A stretch of DNA of 64,000 nt from DASUPK01 sp963801055 (lineage in GTDB: Bacteria; Actinomycetota; Thermoleophilia; Solirubrobacterales; 70-9), in the NCBI GenBank assembly GCA_963801055.1, contig CAWDDE010000001.1, positions 682,001-746,000 on the forward strand, written 5' to 3'. Under the pieces are notes generated by a model that had not been told where the DNA came from, searched no databases, and saw only the letters and a list, made by a program, of their open reading frames with translations. This document shows positions 35,483 through 43,520 of this stretch, piece by piece. Position numbers and translations under genes: made by a program. How positions within the stretch are numbered: position 1 is the first letter of the stretch; each line of letters begins with the position of its first letter.

Positions 35483-36463
35483 GTGTCCGAGCGCGGATTG
35501 GGTCATTGCAAGCTCTGCGAGCTCGAGGACTTCGCCGATCCAGAGCTGCGCGAGCTGATCCGCGACATCTACGCCTCCGATCGGGAGTACTTCGGGGAGC
35601 CGGACTTTCCGACCGGCCGCGAGTACCGCAAGTACTGGGAGGTGGCGATGACCGTGCGTGCTTTTCGCGCCTTCGGCGGCCTCCGCCAGGACGCCCGGGT
35701 GCTCGGGGTCGGAGCCGGGCACGAGTCGACGATCTACTGGCTCACGCGGCATGTCGGGAAGGTCGTCGCCACCGATCTGTACGAGGAGGAGGACGTCTGG
35801 TCGGGGACCGATTCAGCTGCGGACATGCTCACCAAGCCGGGGCGCTACTGGGAGGGTGATTGGAACCCCGAGCGACTTGAGGTCCGGAGCATGAGCGGGC
35901 CTGACCTCAAGTTCGAGGACGAGTCCTTCGACGCGATCTTCTCCTCGAGCTCGATCGAGCACTTCGGCGACTTCAAGGACGTCAGGCGCAGTTTGGAGGA
36001 GATGTACCGGGTGCTGCGCCCGGGTGGAGTCGTTGCGCTCGCGACGGAGTTCCGGCTGGAGGGCCCGGGGCTCGGCCTTCCGGGGCTGCTGCGCTTCGAC
36101 GAGCCTGAGCTCCGGTCATTGCTCTTGGATGGGCTGTGGTGGGACCCCGCGACGCCTCTCGATACCTCGATCTCGCAGGAGACGCTGAGTAGCCCGGTCT
36201 TCTTACCCGACGCGATTGCGGACATCGAGGCCGGCAAGCGTGGCTGGAGCCAGTCCCCCCATATCGTCCTTTATCAGAGTCCCTATCGCTGGACCAGCGT
36301 CCACGTGGCCCTGATCAAGTCGGAGCTACGCGCCTCTGAGTGGAGGCGCCGCGCGCCCAAGCTGCCGCCCAGGCGCACGCCGCGCCAGTGGGTCGGGCAG
36401 CGCGCCTATCCGATCGTCTCACGGCTCGGGAAGCTGCGCCAGAGCTCGAGCAGCTCCGCATAA
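35483..36463 (+). CDS. Class I SAM-dependent methyltransferase
   Basis: A 326-aa protein with a Rossmann methyltransferase domain: motif I VLGVGAGHESTIYWLTRHVG, acidic loop VVATDLYEEEDVWSG, motif IV SFDAIFSSSSIEHFGDFKDV, EMYRVLRPGGVVALATEF. The N-terminus has CKLCELEDFADPELRELIRD with a C-x2-C, and the C-terminus has SPYRWTSVHVALIKSELRAS then a basic/Ser-rich tail. Similar enzymes occur in glycan clusters; substrate unknown. GTG start. Stand-alone downstream of the tRNA. Confidence 0.82.
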   Translation: MSERGLGHCKLCELEDFADPELRELIRDIYASDREYFGEPDFPTGREYRKYWEVAMTVRAFRAFGGLRQDARVLGVGAGHESTIYWLTRHVGKVVATDLYEEEDVWSGTDSAADMLTKPGRYWEGDWNPERLEVRSMSGPDLKFEDESFDAIFSSSSIEHFGDFKDVRRSLEEMYRVLRPGGVVALATEFRLEGPGLGLPGLLRFDEPELRSLLLDGLWWDPATPLDTSISQETLSSPVFLPDAIADIEAGKRGWSQSPHIVLYQSPYRWTSVHVALIKSELRASEWRRRAPKLPPRRTPRQWVGQRAYPIVSRLGKLRQSSSSSA

Positions 36464-36600
36464 CGCTCCCCTACCCGGGCGAAGGAGTTCTCGACCGCAG
36501 AGGCGTCCTGCGCCTGCCGGACCTCAGCGCGCAGCGACTCGTCGCCCGCCCGCCCGCACCACTCTTTCCATGCACCCCAGACAACCCATCGGGCGCCTAG
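36406..36600 (-). pseudogene. Possible C-terminal fragment of a GT4 glycosyltransferase
   Basis: The minus-strand frame reads DESLRAEVRQAQDASAVENS then FARVGERYAELLELWRSF, resembling the last helices of GT4 enzymes (L-R-x-x-L ... A-x-x-x-F-S-W-x-x-V-x-x-x-Y-x-x-L). No catalytic domain is attached, and its end overlaps the methyltransferase tail on the other strand. Either the stump of a deleted gene or chance. Confidence 0.2.
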
Positions 36601-36671
36601 ACAACCCGCCTGACCAGATACAGCGCAAGCAGCACGAGAATGATGATGATGAGGATGGTGACGATGGACAT
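36597..36671 (-). CDS. 24-residue single-TM microprotein
   Basis: ATG at 36671 reads MSIVTILIIIIILVLLALYL-class sequence: M-S-I-V-T then an unbroken run of Ile/Leu/Val, and a basic end VRRVV before TAG. The Shine-Dalgarno AAGGAGG sits at ideal spacing (plus strand CCTCCTT at 36676-36682), which makes translation very likely despite the size. No family is assigned. Similar very short Ile/Leu-rich membrane peptides can regulate membrane proteins or act as type I toxins; no antitoxin RNA has been identified here. Confidence 0.55.
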   Translation of the reverse strand: MSIVTILIIIILVLLALYLVRRVV

Positions 36672-37188
36672 GGCTCCCTCCTTCTGATCTCAGTATCGAG
36701 CTAGCGAACCTGCTGTTCGCTCCACCCGCCCTACCCATACAACGCCGCTCTTGAAACCACCGCTCCTCGGGGGTTGAGTTGAGGGGGTCAGGGAGCCGTC
36801 CCCGCCTACGGCGCCGGAAGCGTGGCTTGCCCGGTTGCTTCCCTCCCGAATCCCCTCAGCTGAGCCCCGAGTCCATTGCTGAGTCTCAGCCTGGGTTGAG
36901 GGGCAGGGAGACGCCTAAGCCGTTCCCTGGCCCACAACCGCATGCCATAGGAGTACTGTCAATAGAGGCTGGCCCTGCGGCCGAATGCTCACCCCTCACC
37001 CGACTGCCACCGACGGCGCATTCTGCGCCACGAGGTGCGAGGTTGGGGACTACTGGATTGACTGCGGGGCCGGTGCTGTCTCTCCTAGGGCGTCACCCCA
37101 CCGGCTCGGTGGATTCGCCTCTACTGATTCACCGCTCGGCGGCTCTTGCCCTCTGGTTTCCGCGCGGATCCAAAAGAGGACACGATCG
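36672..37188. other. Intergenic stretch without a convincing gene
   Basis: About 515 bp. One long plus-strand frame crosses it and runs into the SnoaL-like gene, but its composition (Pro/Ser/Arg-rich, no domain, no ribosome-binding site) looks non-coding. I see no strong hairpin or repeat. It presumably carries the promoter of the gene at 37202. Confidence 0.5.
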
Positions 37189-37201
37189 CAAGGAGACAAC
37201 G

Positions 37202-37588
37202 ATGGGCGTTAACGCAGATGCAGTGAAGAGCGGTTGGGAGGCCTTCGCACAGGGCGACCTCGACGCCGCGGTAGCAACGACGAGTGACTCAGCCAAGATC
37301 GTCATCCCCGAGAGCCTGCCTTGGGGCGGCACCTACACCGGCCCTGAGGGCTTCAAGGAGATGATCGGCAAGTTCCTGTCCAACTTCGACTCGGTCAGTC
37401 CGGCCCCACAGGAGTTCCTCGAGGCGGACGGCGGCCACGTGCTCGTCACGGTCAAGGGCGTGGGCACAACGAAGAGCGGAAACGAGCTCAGCGGCGATTC
37501 GATCTGGCTCTACAAGGTCGATGGCGGCAAGATCGAGCATGCCGAGTTCTACGGCGACACCGCCACGGCGGTCGAGGCACTCCGCTAG
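37202..37588 (+). CDS. SnoaL-like / NTF2-fold protein
   Basis: A 128-aa single-domain protein: VNADAVKSGWEAFAQGDLDA, WGGTYTGPEGFKEMIGKFLS, VLVTVKGVGTTKSGNELSGD and the closing WLYKVDGGKIEHAEFYGDTA. ATG at 37202 is preceded by AAGGAGA at 37189-37195. Different in sequence from the SnoaL protein at 5.2 kb. Might be a hydrolase/isomerase or stress-induced binding protein; no catalytic residues can be assigned. Confidence 0.8.
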   Translation: MGVNADAVKSGWEAFAQGDLDAAVATTSDSAKIVIPESLPWGGTYTGPEGFKEMIGKFLSNFDSVSPAPQEFLEADGGHVLVTVKGVGTTKSGNELSGDSIWLYKVDGGKIEHAEFYGDTATAVEALR

Positions 37589-37649
37589 CCGGACGCGGTC
37601 TCCCCGCGCCGCCTGGACACGGAGCACTCGCTGGGTTCTGGACCGGCCA

Positions 37650-37705
37650 ATCCTCCCGAGCGCCCCCGCGAGCACTTCGGCTCGGCAGGGGTTGCTCGGG
37701 AGGAT
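37650..37705 (+). ncRNA. 56-nt nested stem-loop between two small genes
   Basis: Outer stem ATCCTCCCGAGC / GCTCGGGAGGAT is perfect over 12 bp; inside it CCCC/GGGG and GAGC/GCTC pair around the loop ACTTCG. Total about 20 pairs. It starts 62 bp after the SnoaL stop and lies 113 bp before the next start. No T-run follows, so it is not a standard terminator; it may be a processing, stability or regulatory element. Confidence 0.45.
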
Positions 37706-37817
37706 GGGGAGGGAATCGAGAGCGCCGCGTCCCGCTCGTCTCTCGCGACGCGAAGCGCGGGCCGAACCCCCTCATTGCTGCATCCGGCAGTCCACCTCAA
37801 CAGGAAGGAACAAGCTT

Positions 37818-38039
37818 ATGCCCACGATCATCGTTATCAGCAACGAGAGCGCCGAGCACGACTCCGCCGTGGTGCTCTCGGAGAACGTTCAACCGGAGCA
37901 CTTGGCCAGCAATCACCATAAGGCGCAGCTGATCGAGCGCGTGGGATGGGCGGTTACTGACGCGAAGGAGGTCGAGGACGCCTGGCCCCGGCGCACCGGG
38001 GTGTCTCGTGAGGATGTGGCGGAGGAATCAGTGAGATGA
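37818..38039 (+). CDS. Small conserved hypothetical protein
   Basis: A 73-aa protein: PTIIVISNESAEHDSAVVLS, ENVQPEHLASNHHKAQLIER and VGWAVTDAKEVEDAWPRRTG. AGGAAGGA lies a suitable distance upstream of the ATG. The SAVVLSENVxPxHLxSxHxxxQLIERxGWA pattern looks like a small soluble actinobacterial family; function unknown. Its TGA overlaps the next ATG, indicating a two-gene operon. Confidence 0.6.
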   Translation: MPTIIVISNESAEHDSAVVLSENVQPEHLASNHHKAQLIERVGWAVTDAKEVEDAWPRRTGVSREDVAEESVR

Positions 38040-38254
38040 CCTCTCTGCGCCGCCTAGACGAACTGAATGCCGATGCCTGCTACCACCGCGATCGCCGCGA
38101 CCGCTACCGGGCCAAGATGTACGGTCCGCGGCCGGCGAGTCTTGTCCACCTGAAGGAGCTCGAGCGGGTCTGCGTCTTGTCTGAGTCGCGCCTCCGGAGG
38201 GCAGAGCAGGAGCTTCAGGCGGAGACGGCACGGCTAAAGGCGCTGGCCGAGTGA
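38036..38254 (+). CDS. Small basic helical protein
   Basis: A 72-aa Arg-rich helical protein: TSLRRLDELNADACYHRDRR-DRYRAKMYGPRPASL, then HLKELERVCVLSESRLRRAE and QELQAETARLKALAE with a coiled-coil pattern at the end. Start overlaps the preceding stop (ATGA). No recognised family. Could bind nucleic acid or a partner through the coiled coil; not determinable. Confidence 0.5.
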   Translation: MTSLRRLDELNADACYHRDRRDRYRAKMYGPRPASLVHLKELERVCVLSESRLRRAEQELQAETARLKALAE

Positions 38255-38265
38255 CGACGATCCGA

Positions 38266-38571
38266 TCAGTCTGAGATCTCGCTGACCTTCAAGGTCGCAA
38301 CGTGAGCCGGGTTGATGCCAACCGAGCCATCGGTTCCGTGCTCCGTGAACCAGGCGAGACGCGACTGGCCTGATCGAGCAGCATCGGAGAGCTTGCCCTC
38401 GACCTCGTCCAAGGTTCCCTGCACCGTCAAGACGTCACCGTTCAGGAGCCTGAGCTCCGCGTAACCCACTGCGAGCCATGGTAAGTGCCTATGCTCGCTT
38501 TGGAGGCACCAAAGAGCGGAACCGGTTGCCGTGTAGTTCTCCTCCCCTACGGGCGTCCCTAGGTCGGCCAT
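38266..38571 (-). CDS. Small hypothetical protein
   Basis: A 101-aa protein: ADLGTPVGEENYTATGSALW, CLQSEHRHLPWLAVGYAELR, LLNGDVLTVQGTLDEVEGKL and LAWFTEHGTDGSVGINPAHV. ATG at 38571 chosen over 38592 because GGTGAGG is well spaced before it and the longer form would overlap the upstream oxidase. Mostly beta, no TM; no family recognised. Probably co-transcribed with the oxidase. Confidence 0.5.
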   Translation of the reverse strand: MADLGTPVGEENYTATGSALWCLQSEHRHLPWLAVGYAELRLLNGDVLTVQGTLDEVEGKLSDAARSGQSRLAWFTEHGTDGSVGINPAHVATLKVSEISD

Positions 38572-38578
38572 CGAGACC

Positions 38579-40186
38579 TCACCGCTCCTCACCTCGCCGT
38601 TCTGGACCTGGATCGAAGTCGAGACCGAGGTCCGCGTAGATCACCTGGGCGGCGTTTCGGCCTCCGGCCATCGAAACGCCAGCCCCTGGATGCGAGCCCG
38701 ATCCGCACAAGTACACATTGCTCACCGGCGAGCGGTACTGGCCGAGCTCCGGGATCGGCCGCAGCGGACCGCTCTGGTATGGCAGCGGGGCGCCGTGGGG
38801 AATCGTGCCGTGCACGGCGCTCGATAGCTTGCGCTCGATGTCAAGCGGTGAGTGAACGACGCGCTTCTGCATCCTTTCCCGCAGCGCCGGCATGAACTGG
38901 GTGCTGATCATCTCGACCAAGTGATCGGCGTAGCGCTCCTTGATCTCGTCCCAGGTCCCAAGCCCGACCTCGCGGGTCGCGTCCCCGCTGACCTGGTACG
39001 GAACCCCGAGGACGACGAACTTTTTGAGGTCCTTGCCCTCGGGTGCGCGGCTCGGATCGATGGTCGCATCGTTCCAGCTCACCACCGCTGGCGCCACCGG
39101 CAGTGACCCGGCGCGGCATTCGTCGACGGCCGTCGCCAAAGCGGATAGCGAGTCGCCCGTCAGGTGCACATGCGCGGCTTCATCGGCCCGGGGTCCCGCC
39201 CTGTACTTGACCGGGCCGTCGAGCGCCGTGTAGATCACCATTACCGAGTCGCCCCACTCGATCCGACGGGCCTTGTCCGCGATCGCTGATCCCACGACGT
39301 CCTCGCCTAGCAACTTGAGTACGAGCTGTGCGGGATCGACGCTCGAAGCCACGAGCCCACCGGCGACCGCCTCCCCACCACGCAGTCGAACGCCTACGGC
39401 TCTACCCGATCGGACGATGATCTGATCGACGGGGGCACTCGTGCGGACCGTCCCTCCGAGGGACTGGAGGTGGGCCGCCATCGCCAGCGTCACCTCGTTC
39501 ATGCCGCCCTTGACCAGCTTGTTGCCTTCAGCCTGCAGGACGCTGGCGAAAAGCCAAGAGATCTCCGCCCCGGCGGCGTCGTCGGGACCGTGTCCAACGA
39601 ACGCCCCAAAGGCGGCAAACAGGCACTTGGTTTCCTCCGCCTCGAATAAGTCCTCGCACCACGACCTCACGCTCTGAAGGCTGAACCGGTAGGCCTCCAT
39701 CCCGCTAGGCGTCTCCTCCGCGATCCGCGCGGCGGTACCGAGCGAGGGGGGCGGGGAGAACAGCGAGGTAATGATCCGTTCGCGCTCATCGCGATAGCGC
39801 TCGAACAGGCTGCGCACGGTCCTTCCGTCCTTGGCCGAGAAGCGGGCGATGCTCTTCTCGGCCGCCTCGAGGTCCTTGCCCACGGCGATGCAATTCCCGT
39901 CCGGAAAGGCGTGAGCGAAGGCGACGCGGGGCTCGATCAGCTCGACTCCGTGGTCCGCAAGCTCCAGCTCGCCCACCGCCGGCGAGATGTTCGCGAGCTG
40001 GTAGCCGCTGGCATGGACATCCGACCTGAAGCCCGGGAGCGTGAGGTCCTCTGTCAGCGTCATTCCCCCGACGGCCGGGTACTCCTCGAGGACCACCACC
40101 CGCAGCCCGGCCCGGGCGAGGTAGCACGCACACGCGAGGCCATTGTGACCGGCGCCAACGACGATCGCGTCGTACGCGTCACCCAC
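38579..40186 (-). CDS. Phytoene-desaturase-like FAD oxidoreductase (PYROXD2-type)
   Basis: A 535-aa flavoprotein. Dinucleotide motif YDAIVVGAGHNGLACACYLA, RAGLRVVVLEEYPAVGGMTL; FAD-stabilising VHASGYQLANISPAVGEL; C-terminal FAD motif YLCGSGSHPGAGVSMAGGRN-AAQVIYADL. Matches the NAD(P)/FAD-dependent oxidoreductases related to CrtI and human PYROXD2. No carotenoid genes are nearby, so a carotenoid role is not implied. Followed by a small hypothetical on the same strand and divergent from a Usp-like gene. Confidence 0.88.
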   Translation of the reverse strand: MGDAYDAIVVGAGHNGLACACYLARAGLRVVVLEEYPAVGGMTLTEDLTLPGFRSDVHASGYQLANISPAVGELELADHGVELIEPRVAFAHAFPDGNCIAVGKDLEAAEKSIARFSAKDGRTVRSLFERYRDERERIITSLFSPPPSLGTAARIAEETPSGMEAYRFSLQSVRSWCEDLFEAEETKCLFAAFGAFVGHGPDDAAGAEISWLFASVLQAEGNKLVKGGMNEVTLAMAAHLQSLGGTVRTSAPVDQIIVRSGRAVGVRLRGGEAVAGGLVASSVDPAQLVLKLLGEDVVGSAIADKARRIEWGDSVMVIYTALDGPVKYRAGPRADEAAHVHLTGDSLSALATAVDECRAGSLPVAPAVVSWNDATIDPSRAPEGKDLKKFVVLGVPYQVSGDATREVGLGTWDEIKERYADHLVEMISTQFMPALRERMQKRVVHSPLDIERKLSSAVHGTIPHGAPLPYQSGPLRPIPELGQYRSPVSNVYLCGSGSHPGAGVSMAGGRNAAQVIYADLGLDFDPGPERRGEER

Positions 40187-40308
40187 GAGCCCAACCTAAC
40201 AGGACAATAGGGGGCCGATTCGATTTGCGGGTTTCCCGACGCGCGGCCTCATGGCTGCTTTTCATGGGAAGCGCAACATCTGCGATAGCGTGATTAGCTC
40301 TCCCCGCG

Positions 40309-40722
40309 ATGCCCACACGCTTGCTGATCGCGGCCGGTGAGGCGGCTGACAGCGCCGACGCGCTGCCTTTCGGAGTCCGCGAACTCATAGACGCGGCCGA
40401 TGAGGTCCTGGTGGTGACACCGGCGTTGCCAACTCGGTTCGAGTGGCTGGCTTCGGCAACCGACAAGGCTCGCGAGCAGGCCGACGAGCGCCTTCAGGCG
40501 GTTTTGGGCCAGATCGAGGAGCTCGGAACGGAGGCAGGTGGAACGGTGGGCGCCGACGATCCACTCCTTGCGTTCGAGGATGCCCTCGCCGCATTCCACG
40601 CGGACCACATCCTTGTCGGGCTGCGCGCTCCGGACCGCGCCGATTGGCAGGAGCGAGGCTTGCTCGACGAGTTGCTTCGCCGGTTCGGAATCCCAGTCAC
40701 GGTCTTCTCGCTACGCGAGTAG
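40309..40722 (+). CDS. Universal stress protein-like (UspA-fold) protein
   Basis: A 137-aa alpha/beta protein: PTRLLIAAGEAADSADALPF, AADEVLVVTPALPTRFEWLA, LLAFEDALAAFHADHILVGL and RFGIPVTVFSLRE. This has the strand-helix order of Usp-like domains (adenine nucleotide alpha-hydrolase fold) but the G-x2-G-x9-G(S/T) ATP motif is not evident, so it is probably a non-ATP-binding member. Stand-alone. Confidence 0.55.
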   Translation: MPTRLLIAAGEAADSADALPFGVRELIDAADEVLVVTPALPTRFEWLASATDKAREQADERLQAVLGQIEELGTEAGGTVGADDPLLAFEDALAAFHADHILVGLRAPDRADWQERGLLDELLRRFGIPVTVFSLRE

Positions 40723-41111
40723 CGCTTAGGACGAGAAGCGGTAGTCGCTCTGCATGGAAAGTGGTACTTCAAACTGTGCTTGTCACCCACTCTTGGTTGC
40801 GCTTACGGTTGGGCAGAGAAGTAATCCAGCGATAAGGGACTCGACGTCGAAGGGGATCGGACGTGCGCGACCTCGCGGTTCAGGCGAGGGATCCGGAGTA
40901 GCTTCGTCGCTTTAGATAGTCGCTTTGGACGAGTAGCGGCAGTCTCGCGGCAAGCGAGACGCTGCAGGAGTGGATCGGGCACCGCGCCGAGTGACCGGGA
41001 GCGCGAGTTCATCGCCGCAACAACCGCCGTCAAGGTGCCGCTCGACCGCCGTGAGATCAGCGCAGCTCCGCCGAACTCCTAAGTCCCGACGGCGTCATAC
41101 AATCCCGGCAG
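40723..41111. repeat. Gene-free stretch with an imperfect direct repeat
   Basis: Two copies of a 24-nt element, CGCTTAGGACGAGAAGCGGTAGTC-type at 40723-40746 and CGCTTTGGACGAGTAGCGGC-type at 40921-40944, match at 21 of 24 positions and lie 198 bp apart. Each can form a short hairpin (CGCT...AGCG). Otherwise about 390 bp without a convincing gene; it presumably contains the promoter of the acyl-CoA ligase. Confidence 0.4.
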
Positions 41112-42725
41112 ATGCTGCTCGACGGCGCCGAGCTCGACGCCCCGGCCGGGCCGCTCAATGACCTGCTCAGAATCGGCCTCGATTCGGTCCCCGACGAGGT
41201 CGCGATTGTCTCGGCCACGCGCGCGCTCACTTGGCGCGAGCTCGACCGGGTCAGCGCGGCGCTGGCCGGCGGCTACCGCGCACTCGGGCTAGAGCCAGGC
41301 GATCGCCTCGCCTCGCTGATGCCGAACAGGATCGACCTCGTCGTCCACTACCTGGCCTGCTTCAGGGCGGGGCTAATTGCGACGCCCCTGAACTACCGGT
41401 ACACCGCCCGGGAGATCAACCACGCGCTGAAGGTGAGCGACGCTCGCGCCATCCTGGTTCACGTCGAGCGGGCCGAGGACATCGCAGCCAGCGAGCTCGC
41501 CGGCGACTTGGAGCTTGGGGCGATCGGCTACCGCGACGCCGAGCCGGATTCCACCCGTACCGAAGAGCGGGTCGGGACCGAAGCCGCCTGGCGCCACGAC
41601 TTCAGCGACCTGCTCGGCGCTGACCCGCTGTCGGCCGCGGAGGAGCAGCCCGATCCCATCGCACCGGCGGCGATCTTCTTCACCTCGGGCAGCACCGGCC
41701 CCGCCAAGGGCGTCACCCACACGCGGGAGACGCTGCGCTGGATGCTCGCCAGCGCCGCCACCGCGCTCGAGCTCGACGCCAAAGACGTCTTCCTGCCCGG
41801 CTCATCGATGTCCCACGTCGGCTCCTTCCTCTGGACGCTCGCGACGCTCTCGGTCGGCGGCAAGGTGGTCGTCGCGCGCACCACAGATGCCCACGAGCTT
41901 CTGCCCCTACTCCGCGAGCAGCGTCCGACGGTCCTGGCGATGATCCCGGCGGCGCTCTCGGCGCTGATTCACGACCACGACCTGCGGCCCGACGACTTCT
42001 CCTCACTGCGGCTCTGCCGCGCCGGGGCCGACAAGGTCTCCACTGAGCTTCTCACCGAGTTCGCGGCCGAGGCGGGTTTCCCGATCGACGAGGGATACGG
42101 GATGACCGAAGTTGGCCTCGTGACCCTGAATCCGCCCTCGGGTGAGATCAGGCAGGGCTCGATCGGGACTCCGATCTGCGGCTGCAGCATTGCGCTGCGC
42201 GACGATCAGGGCGGCCCGATCGAGCCCGGAGAGGTAGGGCGGATCTGGATCCGCAGCGACAGCCGCATGCTCGGTTACTGGCAGGCGCCCGAGGCGACTG
42301 GGGAGGTCGTCATCGACGACTGGCTCGATTCGGGCGATCTCGCCAGGGCCGACGAGGACGGCTACCTCTGGTTCTTTGGACGCAAGAAGCAGGTGATCGT
42401 GCACGACGGCTCCAACATCAGCCCGTACGAGGTCGAGGGCGCGCTGGTCGAGCATCCGGCGATATCGCTCGCCGGCGCAGTCGGCGTCCATGACGCGGTC
42501 CACGGAGAGAACGTCCGCGCCTACGTGACGCTCAGCGAGGAGGCCGAGCCCCCCTCGCGCGCCGACCTGATCGTCTTCTGCCGGGAGCGAATCGGCTACA
42601 AGGCCCCGGAGGAGATCGTCTTTCTAGACGACATGCCGCTCAACCCGACCGGCAAGATCGACCGGGTCGCGCTGAGGCAGATGGCAGAGGATCATCTCCA
42701 CCCCCACGGCCTGAGCGAGGGCTGA
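41112..42725 (+). CDS. Acyl-CoA synthetase / AMP-dependent ligase
   Basis: A 537-aa ANL-superfamily enzyme. Core motif A3 AAIFFTSGSTGPAKGVTHTR; A5 EGYGMTEVGLVTLNPPSGEI; A7 WLDSGDLARADEDGYLWFFG-RKKQVI; A10 LNPTGKIDRVAL with the catalytic Lys. N-terminal RALTWRELDRVSAALAGGYR is typical of medium/long-chain fatty-acid or aryl-CoA ligases. Substrate cannot be set from sequence. Stand-alone, without beta-oxidation genes around it. Confidence 0.93.
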   Translation: MLLDGAELDAPAGPLNDLLRIGLDSVPDEVAIVSATRALTWRELDRVSAALAGGYRALGLEPGDRLASLMPNRIDLVVHYLACFRAGLIATPLNYRYTAREINHALKVSDARAILVHVERAEDIAASELAGDLELGAIGYRDAEPDSTRTEERVGTEAAWRHDFSDLLGADPLSAAEEQPDPIAPAAIFFTSGSTGPAKGVTHTRETLRWMLASAATALELDAKDVFLPGSSMSHVGSFLWTLATLSVGGKVVVARTTDAHELLPLLREQRPTVLAMIPAALSALIHDHDLRPDDFSSLRLCRAGADKVSTELLTEFAAEAGFPIDEGYGMTEVGLVTLNPPSGEIRQGSIGTPICGCSIALRDDQGGPIEPGEVGRIWIRSDSRMLGYWQAPEATGEVVIDDWLDSGDLARADEDGYLWFFGRKKQVIVHDGSNISPYEVEGALVEHPAISLAGAVGVHDAVHGENVRAYVTLSEEAEPPSRADLIVFCRERIGYKAPEEIVFLDDMPLNPTGKIDRVALRQMAEDHLHPHGLSEG

Positions 42726-43007
42726 AGCCGGTACGTTTCAGGCGTCGCGGGCAGCGAATCAGCCCAACGGGTTATCCCCCCGCTTGGGCGGCTCCCCCTT
42801 TGTGATCAACAGTGGGCCGGGCTACTCCTTCGGGGCGCCCAGCGCCGCCGCCGCTTTTCATCCAAACCAACGATCGCACGGTTCGGCAGTCGTGCGCCAG
42901 TCAGGGCAGCCGTCGTGTCTGAATCCCTAATCCCACCTCGAGTCGGTGGTGAGGCAACTGCGGTTTCGCGATGCAGGTGAACGACCGCAAGCAGCGTAAG
43001 TTGTCGC

Positions 43008-43190
43008 ATGGCCGTTATGCAGCCTCCTGACCAGCTGCAAGAGCTGGAGCACGTGGACGAGATACTGCTGCAAGAGCTGCAGCGCGTGGACGAGATTCTG
43101 CTGGAAGAGCTGGAGCGCGTAGACGAGATGCTCCTGCGGATTGTGGCCGCAATCGACCAGTTGCCGGAGCGGGTCGCCTCGGCCAGTTAG
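43008..43190 (+). CDS. 60-aa coiled-coil protein with three 11-residue repeats
   Basis: Encodes AVMQPPDQLQELEHVDEILL then repeats of the unit ELxRVDEILLx (three copies) and ends RIVAAIDQLPERVASAS. The 11-residue (hendecad) period predicts a long helix that packs in a slightly right-handed coiled coil. Acidic, no TM. It is followed by a small membrane protein gene 30 bp away, so the two may work together. No family recognised. Confidence 0.55.
   Translation: MAVMQPPDQLQELEHVDEILLQELQRVDEILLEELERVDEMLLRIVAAIDQLPERVASAS
43041..43139 (+). repeat. Three tandem 33-bp repeats inside the coiled-coil gene
   Basis: Units at 43041-43073, 43074-43106 and 43107-43139. Each starts GAGCTG(G/C)AGC and contains GTGGACGAGAT or GTAGACGAGAT. 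Most differences are silent or conservative, consistent with an old in-frame duplication kept by selection. Confidence 0.85.
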
Positions 43191-43219
43191 GAGGGAGCAG
43201 CTCGGGTCTGCGTCGGGCA

Positions 43220-43479
43220 ATGGGTCGCGAGCAGCCGAACCAGCGCGGAGCCGGGCGTCTACTCGACCGTTCGACCCTTACGGGGAGGACGAGGTCGAGG
43301 TCGAGGCGGCCGAGGACAAGAAGTCAGCGGCTAGGCAGATGGCCAGGAAGGTGCAGAGCTGGGTAGCAGCCTATGCCCCGGACCGGGAGGCACTCGGATT
43401 GGCGACCCTCTCGCTGGCGGCCGCCTTGCTTGCTACCGCCATCGCTGCGGTCGGCTTGATCGTTGCTGTCTTGCACTAG
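43220..43479 (+). CDS. Small single-TM protein (probable frameshift)
   Basis: The C-terminal part is clear: DPYGEDEVEVEAAEDKKSAA, RQMARKVQSWVAAYAPDREA and TM helix LGLATLSLAAALLATAIAAV-GLIVAVLH. The only good start, ATG at 43220 (GREQPNQRGAGRLLDRST), lies in another frame; two extra bases (or one missing) near 43277 would join them into about 85 aa. AGGAGGGAG sits at 43189-43197, somewhat far upstream. Function unknown; adjacent to the coiled-coil gene. Confidence 0.5.
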
Positions 43480-43520
43480 TCCGGGAGATGGCGCAGCCCT
43501 CATCACTAACCCGGTCAGGG

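Noticed and set aside
36779..37201. Extension of the SnoaL-like gene to an upstream start
   Set aside because: Low-complexity translation and no domain; the ATG at 37202 has a good ribosome-binding site.
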